DNA of 64,000 nt from PRO6 sp049646625 (lineage in GTDB: Bacteria; Pseudomonadota; Alphaproteobacteria; Rhizobiales; Xanthobacteraceae): contig JBARWE010000219.1 of assembly GCA_049646625.1 (NCBI GenBank), positions 1-64,000 of the forward strand, written 5' to 3'. The notes below the pieces were generated by a model that was given only the letters and a program-made list of their open reading frames with translations, was not told where the DNA came from and searched no databases. This document shows, piece by piece, positions 8,740 through 17,549 of the stretch (positions are counted from its first letter, which is position 1; each line of letters begins with the position of its first letter). A program made the position numbers and the translations under genes.

Positions 8740-9133
8740 TCGCTCCGGCAGTTGGGTTTACCCGATCAGTCGGTGGAGGCGACGGGGCTGGCACGGAGCC
8801 TTAGGCAGAGCGCAGCGCCAGATCCCGGCGCGGGTGGAAGGTCAGGGCGAACTCGGCAGGTGTCTCCATCCGAGCTGCGGGTGCGGTCGGGATCCGTTGT
8901 GCTCGGCCTGCCAGCAGCCCAGGGCGACGCGGGCCTGCGCCAACGAGGTGAACAGCGTCTCGTTCAACAACTCATCCCGCAAGCAGCCGTTGAAGCTTTC
9001 GATGAAGGCATCCTGTATCGGCTTGCCCGGCGCGATGTAGTGCTGTTCGACACGGGTCGGCGACCGAAACGTCGGCCTCGTGTTCCTTCAAAATTTCGAT
9101 GATCTGTTTTCCCGGAAAGCGACTGCGCTTCAT
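8740..9133 (-). mobile_element. IS3-family insertion sequence remnant (IS407-like), internally deleted
   Basis: On the minus strand, an OrfA start at 9133 reads MKRSRFPGKQIIEILKEHEA, the usual N-terminus of IS3/IS407-group OrfA. Around 9050-9060 it jumps, in another frame, to the OrfB C-terminus (GKPIQDAFIESFNGCLRDEL, then LNETLFTSLAQARVALGCW). A further frameshift lies near 8875 (METPAEFALTF follows in another frame), and the stop is near 8798. The OrfA end and most of the DDE domain are missing, so it cannot transpose by itself. I could not define the terminal inverted repeats. Confidence 0.8.
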
Positions 9134-9390
9134 CCTCTGGTCCTCGTCGTGGGCCAGAGCGAACTTCAATCCGGATTAAGCCTGAGAGGCAACGTCAACA
9201 GGCTTGGCGTTGCAATCACCGATGGCGTCGACAAGGAGGCGATCTGACCTGCGATTGAAGGTCGAACGCAGAATGTAGAATTTCTGCGGCCTGCGCCACT
9301 GGTGGACCAGAGTCTTTACCTCTAGGATTTATGGTCCACGAAGCTCGCAGCAACCGCCAAGTCAGTCGGCCGCCACAACATCCTAGCCTC

Positions 9391-10047
9391 TTAAAAAGTA
9401 TGATCTCTGAAGGCCGCATCGCGAGGTTTCGATGCGAAGGCAGCCAGGCGCGGATAATTCTCGACGAGCGATCTCAGGATATCGTCCATAGGAGGCTCAA
9501 CAAAGGAACCCCTGTCGCGCAGATACTCCATGTGAAGCCGATCGTTCATGTCGTATTCGTGAAAGAGTGCGTCGTTCTCGCCGTCGAAGACGAGCGGACG
9601 CACGCCGAAACGCTCGCACAGCGATTGATTGAAGGCGGGGGTGACCTTGATCCAGCGCTCATCCAGATAAAGCGCGGTATACCCGTGATAAAAAAAGACG
9701 TCCGACCCCATCAGATCGAGAAGCTTTGGCGAGGAGAGATGGTTCTTCACGTCGGCAAAACCGACCGCCGCGGGAATGCCGGCAGCGCGTGCGATGGCCG
9801 TCAGCAGGATGGCCTTCTGGACGCAGTAAGCCGATTTGCGGCGGCTCACCGCGGATGCCACATAGTCCTCGGGATCGAGGCTGACGCTGTAGGGGTCATA
9901 CGAGATGCCGTCGCGGACAGCCTCGAAGATCCGGATCGCCTTGTCCCGCTGCGTGTCGGCACCGCGCGTCGCCTTGGCGGCGAAAGCGATGATGTCGGGT
10001 GCGCCCGAGTCAATATAGCGGCCTGAATCGAGATACCTGGACGGCAT
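9391..10047 (-). CDS. Transglutaminase-like cysteine peptidase-fold protein
   Basis: A 218-residue protein with the transglutaminase-like core: the nucleophile in SAYCVQKAILLTAIARAAGIPA and the histidine in FFYHGYTALYLDERWIKVTPAFN. The third position, Asp in classical enzymes, reads Thr in this VTPAFN variant. No signal peptide is seen, so it is probably cytoplasmic. The ATG at 10047 is chosen over a TTG at 10062. It lies downstream of the TetR gene on the same strand, with the palindrome at 10071-10084 just upstream, so TetR control is likely. Its role in the adjacent CoA-thioester pathway is unknown. Confidence 0.75.
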   Translation of the reverse strand: MPSRYLDSGRYIDSGAPDIIAFAAKATRGADTQRDKAIRIFEAVRDGISYDPYSVSLDPEDYVASAVSRRKSAYCVQKAILLTAIARAAGIPAAVGFADVKNHLSSPKLLDLMGSDVFFYHGYTALYLDERWIKVTPAFNQSLCERFGVRPLVFDGENDALFHEYDMNDRLHMEYLRDRGSFVEPPMDDILRSLVENYPRLAAFASKPRDAAFRDHTF

Positions 10048-10070
10048 AATTCCCGCTCTCAAAAAGATTC

Positions 10071-10084
10071 ATACTGTTCAGTAT
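10071..10084. promoter_or_regulatory. Candidate TetR operator upstream of transglutaminase-like gene
   Basis: ATACTG and CAGTAT flank a TT centre, 24 bases before the transglutaminase-like ATG. The core CTGTTCAG resembles CTGTACAG at 11152-11159 in the acyl-CoA ligase promoter, suggesting one regulator, most likely the TetR protein encoded at 10184. Confidence 0.5.
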
Positions 10085-10183
10085 CTATTCTAGGTGAAGC
10101 GCGAGCGTTGTCAAACCTGCGCGGCCGCAGTCAGGCCGCGCAAACAACGAAGACCGTTTGCTGTTGCGTCTGTCGGCTCGCGC

Positions 10184-10861
10184 TCAGCCCGCCGGCTTGC
10201 TCTTCGCGCTGCCGGCAGATGCCGAGCTTGCGGGGGCGGGGGTCATGCCGCTCAGCAGAAACCTGCGGGCCGCCGCGACGTAGAGCGATCCGTCGAGTTC
10301 GTTCCGGCGGCGCGCCCATTCGAGCAGCATGCCATCGGACATCGCGACCAGCACGCTGGCCATTTCCCGCGTCGGCGCATGGTTGGCGAATGCGCCGATC
10401 GCCTTTCCGTCGTCGATCAGCTGCTCCATGGATTGCGCGAAGTCGTCGTACATCGCGCGCAGTTTTTTCTCCACCGGGCTGCGAGTCCCCCAGAATTCGG
10501 GGGCGATGATGATCGGCAGCAGCAGGGCGTTGCGCTGGGTTTGGCCCCATCGCGACAACTTGTGAACGAACTGAACCAGGCGTTCGCGTGGCGGAACGGA
10601 GCTGTCTTTCAGCGTCTCGAAGACCGGCTTGTAGATCAGCGTCTCGACCCGCTCGATCAGCTTGAGCAGAATGGTCGTCTTGTCGGAGAAATAGAAGTAG
10701 ACGGCGCCCTTCGTCAGGTTCGCCCGCTCGGCGATCTGATCGATGGTCGTCGTATGGAATCGTTGCGTTACGAACAGGTGCTCGGCGGCGCCCAGAATGG
10801 CGTTCAGGCTTATCGAGCGCCGCTCGACATTGGACACGCGCTTGTGCTTCTTTTTCTTCAT
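10184..10861 (-). CDS. TetR-family transcriptional regulator
   Basis: A 225-residue regulator with a basic N-terminus (MKKKKHKR) and the TetR helix-turn-helix TTTIDQIAERANLTKGAVYF at about residues 37-56, followed by YFSDKTTILLKLIE. The effector domain is unclassified; the C-terminus is an Ala/Ser-rich tail. It sits between the transglutaminase-like gene and the divergent acyl-CoA ligase operon. In such settings TetR proteins usually sense an acyl-CoA or aryl-CoA intermediate, which is family knowledge and not shown here. Confidence 0.88.
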   Translation of the reverse strand: MKKKKHKRVSNVERRSISLNAILGAAEHLFVTQRFHTTTIDQIAERANLTKGAVYFYFSDKTTILLKLIERVETLIYKPVFETLKDSSVPPRERLVQFVHKLSRWGQTQRNALLLPIIIAPEFWGTRSPVEKKLRAMYDDFAQSMEQLIDDGKAIGAFANHAPTREMASVLVAMSDGMLLEWARRRNELDGSLYVAAARRFLLSGMTPAPASSASAGSAKSKPAG

Positions 10862-11187
10862 GGGGAATAGCGAGCTTCAGGCGGGGTTGATAGGGTCGTT
10901 GGCAGGTGAAATCGCGCGGATATTAGTCCGCCCGCTCGAGGTCGAGCCAGTGTGCAATGCCGTGGCCATCCAAAGTACCCCCTGGTTCATTCGCTCTTGC
11001 GGCTTGCCGGCGTTCTGCGAGCCGTGCCGGTTTCGGTCGATACCGGCCCCTGCCGTGGGGTGCTTGATAGCTGGCAGAACCCCTTGCGGCTACCCTATCC
11101 TCCGAAATAGCCGAGTGAAAGCTGGAGACGCTTGATCTTATCAAAAACCGGCTGTACAGTTTGTGAATAACGGGAGGACGAGGGAGC
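10862..11187 (+). promoter_or_regulatory. Promoter region of the acyl-CoA ligase/Liv operon
   Basis: No gene is seen in this 326-bp gap. A sigma70-like promoter is visible: TTGATC at 11132-11137, 17 bases, then TACAGT at 11155-11160. The palindrome CTGTACAG (11152-11159) overlaps the -10 and matches the core of the 10071 site in 7 of 8 bases, so a repressor bound there would block transcription. Confidence 0.5.
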
Positions 11188-12849
11188 GTGGCCACGGTGA
11201 CCGAAGCGGAGTTGAGAACCGAGCGCCGGCTCGGTGGCTTTGATTTCATTCTTGCCAGAGGTGCCGAGACGCACCCCGATCTGATTGCCATCGACGACCG
11301 CCTCAACGGAAGGCTTCTGACCTATCAGGAGCTTCGCTCCCGATCGATTAAAATGGCCCGGGCCTTGCAGCGGCTCGGCGTGGTGAAAGGCGACAGGGTC
11401 GCTTACGTCTTTTTCAACGAGCACCCCTCGATCGAGGTGCTGTTCGCCTGCGTCATGCTGGGCGCGATCGCCGTCCCGCTGAATACCCGCCTGCTCGCCG
11501 ACGAGGCGTGTCAGTATGTCGACAAGCAGGAATGCAGGGTGTTTATCGCGCGCAGCGAGCTGAGCCGCCTGGCCGAAAACAGCGCCGTCAAACACTTCAT
11601 CGTCCGCGGGGACAGCGCCTCGTCGCGCGCTGCGCTCGACTACGAGGCGTTGCTGGCGGCAGAAACGGACGTGCCGCTGCCGCCTCAGGCGGCGTGGGAA
11701 GACCGCTACATGCTGGCGATGACCGGCGGCACCACCGGCGGCTCCAAGGCCGTCTCGTGGACGCATGGCGGCGCCATGTTTGATGTCCTGTCGGTGATCG
11801 CGCTGCTTGGTGTGAAGCGGGGTTATGGCACGATCTGTGTCGCGCCGACCTACCATGCGGCCGGCCTCGGATGGGGATTCCTGCCGTCGTTCTGGCAGGG
11901 CGGGCGGGTGATTTTCTCGCCGAGCACATCGTTCTCGCCGGCCTTCCTGCACAAGACGTTCGCGGAGCAACCGGTGCCGTTTCTATTCCTCGTGCCGGCG
12001 ATGATCGATCCGCTGCACCGGGCCTGGAACGGCAAGCCGGTTTCGTGCGTGAAGTCGGTTTGCGTGGCTTCGGCGCCGACGCCGGAGCCGCTGCGCCGGA
12101 AGCTCGTCGAGATGTTTCCCGAGGCGGAGGTGATCGCCGCCTATGGAATGACCGAATCGTTCTCGGTGTGCGTGCAGCGGCCCGACGAGTTTCTGGCCTT
12201 CCCCGGCGGGGTCGGTGCGCCGGCGCTGGATTCGCGCGTGCGGATTGTCGATGACAGCGGTGCGGTCGTGCCGCGCGGCACTGTCGGCAATATCGTCACG
12301 AGAACGCTGGCCATGGGCGTCGGCTATAACGGCGATCCGGCAAGCACGGCCGTTACCTTCAGGAAATGCGGTGACGATCCCGAAGGTCTCGATTGGATTT
12401 TTACCGGCGATATCGGTTCGATGGACGAGAGCGGCCGGCTGACCATCGTCGATCGCTCGAAGGACGTCATCATCACCGGCGGGGAAAACGTCCATTCCGT
12501 CGAGATCGAAACGATTTTGGCATCGCATCCCGGTGTGCGCGAGTGCGCCGTGGTCGGCTTGCCGGATACGCAGTGGGGCGAACTGGTCACGGCGATCGTC
12601 GTGAAGAACGGCGCTGTCGCAACCGACGGCGATCTCGCCTCGGAGCTTCACAGTTTATGCCGCGCGCGCCTGAGCGGCTACAAGGTTCCGAAGCGGTTCT
12701 GCTTCATGGATGAATTGCCGCGCAGCTCGTTTGGAAAGGTCCTCAAGCGCGACTTGAGGGGCATGACTTACGATCGCGCGATCGACAGCCGGACGCTTGG
12801 AGCCGGTGCGACCCGTCCGGTATTTCGGATTGAGAAGGCTTCTGCTTGA
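11188..12849 (+). CDS. AMP-forming acyl-CoA ligase
   Basis: A 553-residue ANL-superfamily synthetase that activates a carboxylic acid to its CoA thioester using ATP. The phosphate loop is TGGTTGGSKAVSWTH, the A5 motif is AAYGMTES, the A7 region is FTGDIG, the hinge is IVDRSKDVIITGGENVHSVEIE and the catalytic lysine region is PRSSFGKVLKRDLR. The start is GTG at 11188 after a GGGAGGACGAGGGA ribosome site. It is first in an operon with a Liv-type importer, so it probably activates the imported acid. The substrate cannot be read from sequence; aryl or medium-chain acids are plausible. Confidence 0.9.
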   Translation: MATVTEAELRTERRLGGFDFILARGAETHPDLIAIDDRLNGRLLTYQELRSRSIKMARALQRLGVVKGDRVAYVFFNEHPSIEVLFACVMLGAIAVPLNTRLLADEACQYVDKQECRVFIARSELSRLAENSAVKHFIVRGDSASSRAALDYEALLAAETDVPLPPQAAWEDRYMLAMTGGTTGGSKAVSWTHGGAMFDVLSVIALLGVKRGYGTICVAPTYHAAGLGWGFLPSFWQGGRVIFSPSTSFSPAFLHKTFAEQPVPFLFLVPAMIDPLHRAWNGKPVSCVKSVCVASAPTPEPLRRKLVEMFPEAEVIAAYGMTESFSVCVQRPDEFLAFPGGVGAPALDSRVRIVDDSGAVVPRGTVGNIVTRTLAMGVGYNGDPASTAVTFRKCGDDPEGLDWIFTGDIGSMDESGRLTIVDRSKDVIITGGENVHSVEIETILASHPGVRECAVVGLPDTQWGELVTAIVVKNGAVATDGDLASELHSLCRARLSGYKVPKRFCFMDELPRSSFGKVLKRDLRGMTYDRAIDSRTLGAGATRPVFRIEKASA

Positions 12850-12874
12850 AGCCGTGGCGTTAGGGGGAGGGACT

Positions 12875-14080
12875 ATGAGGATTGTTAACTGGCTGACCGT
12901 TGCAAAAGGAACGGCGGCCGTGTGCGCGCTGTTCGGCGCGATGCATTCGTTTACGGCATCGGCGGCCGAGCCTATCAAGATCGGGCTGCTTTTGCCGTAT
13001 ACGGGCGTCTTCGCTTCGATCTCGGAGGATATGACCCGCGGCTTCATGCTTGCCGTCGATGAACTGGGCGGGCAGGTCGCTGGTCGTCCGATCGCGGTCA
13101 TCAAGGGCGATACCGAACTCAAGCCCAACGTCGCGTTGCAACAGCTTGACAAGATATTGGGTTCGGACAAGGTCGATATCGTTGTCGGCGGAGCAAGCTC
13201 CAGCGAGGCGTTCGCGTTGCGCGATGCGCTTGTCAAGCGCAAGAAGCCGCTGGTCAACATCCTGGCGGCCAGCGACAGTTTGACGCGCGAGCTTTGCAAT
13301 CCCTATCTCGTGCGCACCTCCTTTAGCGCGACCGCGTTTGAATCGGCGATGGGACGGTGGCTCGCCAGTCAGGGCGTCAAGAAGGCGTTCACGATGGCCC
13401 CGGACTATTCGGCGGGGCACGAGGTCATCGGCAGCTTCCAGAAAGGATTTGAGGAAGGCGGAGGAAAGATTGTCGGACAGGCATGGCCTGCGTTCCGCAC
13501 CACGAAAGACTACGCGCCGTTCTTTGCCAAGGCCAAGGAAAGCGGGGCCGATTTCATCTATGCCTTCTTCGGCGGCGCCGAGGCGATTCAGGTTGTGAAG
13601 CAGCACGCCGATTTCGGTCTCAAAAAGACGATGCCGCTCTACGGATCGAGCTGGGTCTACGATGTCCCGCTGCTGCCTGCGCAGGGTGATGCCGCCCTCG
13701 GTGCGAAATTCCTGACGCTTTATCTGCCCGACCTGCCGGGCAAGGTGAACGAGGAGTTCGTGAAACGCTACACCGCCAAATACGGCGCGCGGCCTTCGAC
13801 TCCGGCGGTATTCGGTTACGATGCGGCGAAGTCAACCATGCTGGGCCTGCAGAAGCTCAAAGGCGACGTCTCGAAGCCCGAGAAGGTCGCGCCAGCCATC
13901 GCCTCCGCCAGCTATGAAAGCCCGCGCGGGCTGTTCAAGATCGATCCCAAAACGCAGAACGTCATCAACGAGCGTCTGTATGTCGCGGAGGTCTCGCGCA
14001 ACGGCAATGCCCTCGAGCACAAGCTGGTCGAGGCCGTGAAGGGGTTCCCGGATTCCGGTGAAGGCTGCAAGATGAACTAG
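12875..14080 (+). CDS. Liv-type ABC importer substrate-binding protein
   Basis: A 401-residue periplasmic binding protein of the leucine/amide/aromatic-acid type (Peripla_BP_6). It has a Sec signal ending ASA-AEP near residue 30, then IKIGLLLPYTGVFASISEDM and the family pattern of alternating folds. The ATG at 12875 follows GGGGGAGG; the longer frame to 12797 runs into the ligase gene. It heads the H-M-G-F set. Relatives import branched amino acids, urea or aromatic acids. Neighbouring acyl-CoA ligases point to a carboxylic acid. Confidence 0.88.
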   Translation: MRIVNWLTVAKGTAAVCALFGAMHSFTASAAEPIKIGLLLPYTGVFASISEDMTRGFMLAVDELGGQVAGRPIAVIKGDTELKPNVALQQLDKILGSDKVDIVVGGASSSEAFALRDALVKRKKPLVNILAASDSLTRELCNPYLVRTSFSATAFESAMGRWLASQGVKKAFTMAPDYSAGHEVIGSFQKGFEEGGGKIVGQAWPAFRTTKDYAPFFAKAKESGADFIYAFFGGAEAIQVVKQHADFGLKKTMPLYGSSWVYDVPLLPAQGDAALGAKFLTLYLPDLPGKVNEEFVKRYTAKYGARPSTPAVFGYDAAKSTMLGLQKLKGDVSKPEKVAPAIASASYESPRGLFKIDPKTQNVINERLYVAEVSRNGNALEHKLVEAVKGFPDSGEGCKMN

Positions 14081-14112
14081 CGCACTACGTTGTGCTGTCC
14101 GCCCATCCGATC

Positions 14113-14146
14113 GAGGGGCGCCAATCTCTTGCGAGTGGCGCCCCTC
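14113..14146. promoter_or_regulatory. Hairpin between binding-protein and livH-like genes
   Basis: GAGGGGCGCC (14113-14122) and its exact complement GGCGCCCCTC (14137-14146) form a 10-bp GC-rich stem with a 14-base loop. No T-run follows. It occupies the same place as the hairpins at 5460 and 50639, immediately downstream of a binding-protein gene. Confidence 0.7.
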
Positions 14147-14178
14147 AACGGTAAGCGTGAAGGAACGGAGCCTCTATC

Positions 14179-15045
14179 TTGCTGATCCAGATCCTGAATG
14201 CCGTGCAGCTCAGCATGCTGATTTTTCTGCTTGCGGTCGGACTGACGTTCATCTTCGGCATCATGCGGGTGATCAACCTTGCCCATGGCGCTCTCTATTC
14301 GCTTGGCGCCTACCTCGGCGTGGTCGTTGTCGATGCGACGGGTTCGTTCCTCCTTGCGCTGATCGTGGCGCCGCTAATGGTGGCCGTCGTCGGCGGCTTG
14401 CTGCAGATCTTTGCGATCGGGCCGCTGACGGTGCGCGGGCGCAACGAGCTTGAAATAGCCCTGCTGACCTTCGGCTTGATGTATATATCGATCGGCGTGC
14501 TGGAGACGCTGTTCGGCAAGGACTATCTGAGCATCGCGCTGCCAAGCGCGCTGGCGGGAAGCGTCGATATCCTTGGCGTCTCTTATCCGCTCTATCGTCT
14601 GTTCATCATCGCGGTCGGGTTGCTGACGGCACTCTGCATTTCGCTGTTCATCGAGCGCACGATCGTTGGCGCTGCGGTGCGGGCCTGCGTCGACAACAAG
14701 CCAATGTCGGAATCGCTCGGTATGAATACTGACTGGGTTCTCGCCGGTGTTTTTGCCGTCGGATCGGGCCTGGCCGCGCTCGGCGGGGTCATCATGGCGC
14801 CCGTGTTGAGCGTCTTTCCGCACATGGGCAGTTCTATTCTCATTCTCTCGCTGATTGTCGTGGTGATCGGTGGCATGGGAAGCCTGAAAGGCTCGTTCTA
14901 CGGCAGCCTGATCGTCGGGCTGACCGATACCTTGACCCAGTCCTATCTGCCTCAACTCACGATGTTCGCCGTCTACATCATTCTGGTTCTGGTGATGCTG
15001 ACGCGGCCACACGGCCTGTTCGGCCGCCACGCCCATTCGTTGTGA
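14179..15045 (+). CDS. livH: Liv-type ABC permease (LivH)
   Basis: A 288-residue inner-membrane permease with about eight hydrophobic segments. The LivH signature GLTFIFGIMRVINLAHGALYSLGAY is near residues 21-45, and it ends in LTRPHGLFGR. The start is a TTG at 14179 preceded by AGGAACGGAG; no ATG fits as well. It overlaps livM by GTGA. Confidence 0.9.
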   Translation: MLIQILNAVQLSMLIFLLAVGLTFIFGIMRVINLAHGALYSLGAYLGVVVVDATGSFLLALIVAPLMVAVVGGLLQIFAIGPLTVRGRNELEIALLTFGLMYISIGVLETLFGKDYLSIALPSALAGSVDILGVSYPLYRLFIIAVGLLTALCISLFIERTIVGAAVRACVDNKPMSESLGMNTDWVLAGVFAVGSGLAALGGVIMAPVLSVFPHMGSSILILSLIVVVIGGMGSLKGSFYGSLIVGLTDTLTQSYLPQLTMFAVYIILVLVMLTRPHGLFGRHAHSL

Positions 15046-16037
15046 TCATGACAACAAAGTCTATTGCCGTGCCCTACCGAGCCAATGTGGCGAGCGATGT
15101 TCGCACCCTCAGTATCCTTGCAATCGCCGTAGCCGCCGCGGCACTTGCCTGTGCTCCGTTCGTGTTGAACGACTATCAGGTGAACCTTGTCATCGAGGCG
15201 ATGGTGTTCGGCATCTTTGCGATCGGTCTGAATTTTCTCGTCGGCTATACGGGGCTGGTGTCTCTCGGCCACGCCATGTTCCTCGGGATCGGCGGCTACG
15301 GGTTCGGCATTTTCACGGTGCTGCTCGACTGGCCGTGGTGGGCGGCGATCCCGGCAACGATTTTGTGTTCCGCGGTGCTGTCGTTCCTGATAGGCATCGT
15401 CTGCATCCGTTCGTCGGGCGTTGGATTCTTCATCATGACGCTTGCGTTCTCGGAGCTGATGTACGGGCTGGCCTTCAAGACCAAACTCGTCGGCGGCGAC
15501 GACGGCATGAGCGGCATCTCCCGGCCCGACATCGGCTTTCTGGGGCTTGACATCTATAATCCGGCCACCCTTTACGGGTTCATGTTGGTTGCCTTTGCGA
15601 TTGTGCTGTTCGTCTCGTGGCGGATCATCCGCTCGCCGTTCGGCATGGTTCTGGTCGGCATTCGCGAGAACGAAAGCCGGATGCGCGCGCTCGGCTACAG
15701 AACGCAATGGTACAAGATGGCCGTCTTTACCCTGTCCGGCATGATCTCGAGCTTCGGAGGGGTGATGCTCGTCATCAAGACAGGGTTTATGTCGCCCGAA
15801 ACGCTGTCCTGGATGATGAGCGGCGAGGGACTGCTGATGGTGATCGTCGGGGGGGCCGGAACATTTCTCGGTCCGGTTCTTGGTGCGGCAGCCTATGTTC
15901 TTCTTCGTGCCGGTCTGACGGGAATAACGGATCATTGGATTCTGTTTCTCGGCTCGTTCTTTGTGCTTACCGTCGTCTTCTTTCGAGGTGGCCTTATCGG
16001 GCTTATATCCGGCGCAATGGCATGGGTGCGGAGATGA
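15042..16037 (+). CDS. livM: Liv-type ABC permease (LivM)
   Basis: A 331-residue permease. It has the LivM signature ALGLNFLVGYTGLVSLGHAMFLGIGGYG in variant form and the conserved loop SPFGMVLVGIRENESRMRALGY, which contacts the ATPases. GTG at 15042 overlaps the livH stop; an ATG at 15048 is an alternative. It overlaps livG by four bases. Confidence 0.9.
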   Translation: MIMTTKSIAVPYRANVASDVRTLSILAIAVAAAALACAPFVLNDYQVNLVIEAMVFGIFAIGLNFLVGYTGLVSLGHAMFLGIGGYGFGIFTVLLDWPWWAAIPATILCSAVLSFLIGIVCIRSSGVGFFIMTLAFSELMYGLAFKTKLVGGDDGMSGISRPDIGFLGLDIYNPATLYGFMLVAFAIVLFVSWRIIRSPFGMVLVGIRENESRMRALGYRTQWYKMAVFTLSGMISSFGGVMLVIKTGFMSPETLSWMMSGEGLLMVIVGGAGTFLGPVLGAAAYVLLRAGLTGITDHWILFLGSFFVLTVVFFRGGLIGLISGAMAWVRR

Positions 16038-16780
16038 TGGCCCTGAAGGTCGAATCGCTTTCCAAGCGATTTGGGGGGCTTCACGTTCTCGAGGACGTGG
16101 CCTTTTCCATTCCGGCTGGCGCACGGCATGCGTTGCTTGGGCCGAATGGTGCTGGCAAAACAACATTGATCAATGTCGTGTCCGGTTGGTTGCGGCCGGA
16201 TTCGGGGAAAATCGAGATCTATGGGGAGGATACGACCGGCCTTCCAGTGGAAAAACTGGTGAGGCGTGGGCTTGCTCGTTCGTTTCAGCGCAACAGCGCA
16301 ATCGGCGATCTCTCGGTGCTCGAAAACCTCTGCCTTGCCTCTCACGCGATTATGCCTGGGCATGCAAACCTCTGGAGAGATCGGACGAGCTATGCCCAAC
16401 CAATCGATCGGGCAACGGAAACTGCCGCGTGGATGGGTCTCGATAAGGTGCTGCATAGGTCCGCACGAGAGCTTTCGTACGGCGAAAAGCGTCAGCTCGA
16501 AGTCGCCCTCGCAATGTGCTCGAAACCAAGACTTCTGCTGCTGGACGAGCCGGCGGCCGGCACGTCGCCCGGAGAGCGTGGACGTCTCCGCGATCTGATC
16601 AAGTCGCTGCCGCCCGATATCAGCCTGGTGATGATCGAGCATGACATCGACCTGGTGTTCGACGTCTGCGATTCCGCAACGATCCTGAGCTACGGGCAAG
16701 TCATCGCCCAAGGCAGCAGAGAGGAAATCCGCAAAAGCACCGCGGTCCAGAATGCGTATCTCGGGGCTGCTCATGCTTAA
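16034..16780 (+). CDS. livG: Liv-type ABC ATPase (LivG)
   Basis: A 248-residue ATPase. Walker A is GPNGAGKTT, the signature is LSYGEKRQLE, Walker B is LLLLDEPAAGTSP and the switch histidine is in MIEHDID. The ATG at 16034 overlaps the livM stop; the longer open frame from 15617 lies inside livM. The LSYGEKR form of the signature replaces the commoner LSGGQ, as is usual for LivG. Confidence 0.92.
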   Translation: MMALKVESLSKRFGGLHVLEDVAFSIPAGARHALLGPNGAGKTTLINVVSGWLRPDSGKIEIYGEDTTGLPVEKLVRRGLARSFQRNSAIGDLSVLENLCLASHAIMPGHANLWRDRTSYAQPIDRATETAAWMGLDKVLHRSARELSYGEKRQLEVALAMCSKPRLLLLDEPAAGTSPGERGRLRDLIKSLPPDISLVMIEHDIDLVFDVCDSATILSYGQVIAQGSREEIRKSTAVQNAYLGAAHA

Positions 16781-17474
16781 GGTCAGGGACATCCGCACAT
16801 ATTACGGCGAAAGCTGTATTCTTCAGGGCGTAACCCTTGATGTGAAAGAGGGAACGTGCGTCGCTCTGGTCGGCCGCAACGGCGCCGGGAAGACGACGAC
16901 GCTTCGCAGCATCCTCGGCATGGTGCCGCCGCGGCAAGGCAGCATTCAGTACAAAGGCAAAGACATCACCCGTATGCGGACATGGCGCATCGCGCGCATG
17001 GGAATCGTGAATGTCCCGGAAGATCGCGGTATTTTTCCATCTCTGACCATCGAGGAGCAGCTGCGTCTCACGAAAGCGCTGGCGCGGAATCGTCCCAACT
17101 CGCGCTCAATCGATGAGGTCTATGCGATTTTTCCGCGCCTCGCCGAGCGACGCAAGCATCTGGGGACGCATCTTTCGGGCGGCGAGCAGCAGATGCTCGC
17201 GATCGGACGCGCGACAATCCTTGGGCCGGACCTTCTGGTCCTCGATGAGCCGAGTGAGGGGCTTGCGCCGCTCATCGTCGAACATGTCTTTATGGCACTC
17301 GACCGGATCCGCCGGGAGGGGACGACGATCCTGCTGGTCGAGCAGAACTATCATTGGGCCATCCAGCTGGCCGATTTCGTTTATGTGCTGAGCCAGGGCG
17401 AGGTGAAATTTGAGGGCAGTCCCGCGCTGCTCGAATCCCACCCGGCCGTCAAGCAAGAGTTTTTGGGCATCTGA
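16773..17474 (+). CDS. livF: Liv-type ABC ATPase (LivF)
   Basis: A 233-residue ATPase. Walker A is GRNGAGKTTT, the signature is LSGGEQQMLAIGRA, Walker B is LLVLDEPSEGLAP and the switch histidine region is LLVEQNYHWA, where LivF has Gln-Asn in place of His. The ATG at 16773 lies inside the end of livG. It completes the importer with the 12875, 14179, 15042 and 16034 products. Confidence 0.92.
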   Translation: MLKVRDIRTYYGESCILQGVTLDVKEGTCVALVGRNGAGKTTTLRSILGMVPPRQGSIQYKGKDITRMRTWRIARMGIVNVPEDRGIFPSLTIEEQLRLTKALARNRPNSRSIDEVYAIFPRLAERRKHLGTHLSGGEQQMLAIGRATILGPDLLVLDEPSEGLAPLIVEHVFMALDRIRREGTTILLVEQNYHWAIQLADFVYVLSQGEVKFEGSPALLESHPAVKQEFLGI

Positions 17475-17549
17475 CAGAGCGCAGCCGGCACTGTCCCATC
17501 CGCCGGCCGTTGCAGGCTGCCCGTCGTTGAGGCGTCGTGGAGATTTGAC

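Noticed and set aside
8701..9102. 133-codon plus-strand gene
   Set aside because: The minus strand of the same stretch encodes recognisable IS3 OrfB sequence; the plus frame is its shadow.
14113..14146. Intrinsic terminator splitting the first Liv operon
   Set aside because: The stem is strong but lacks a T-run, and the transporter genes continue immediately with overlapping frames.
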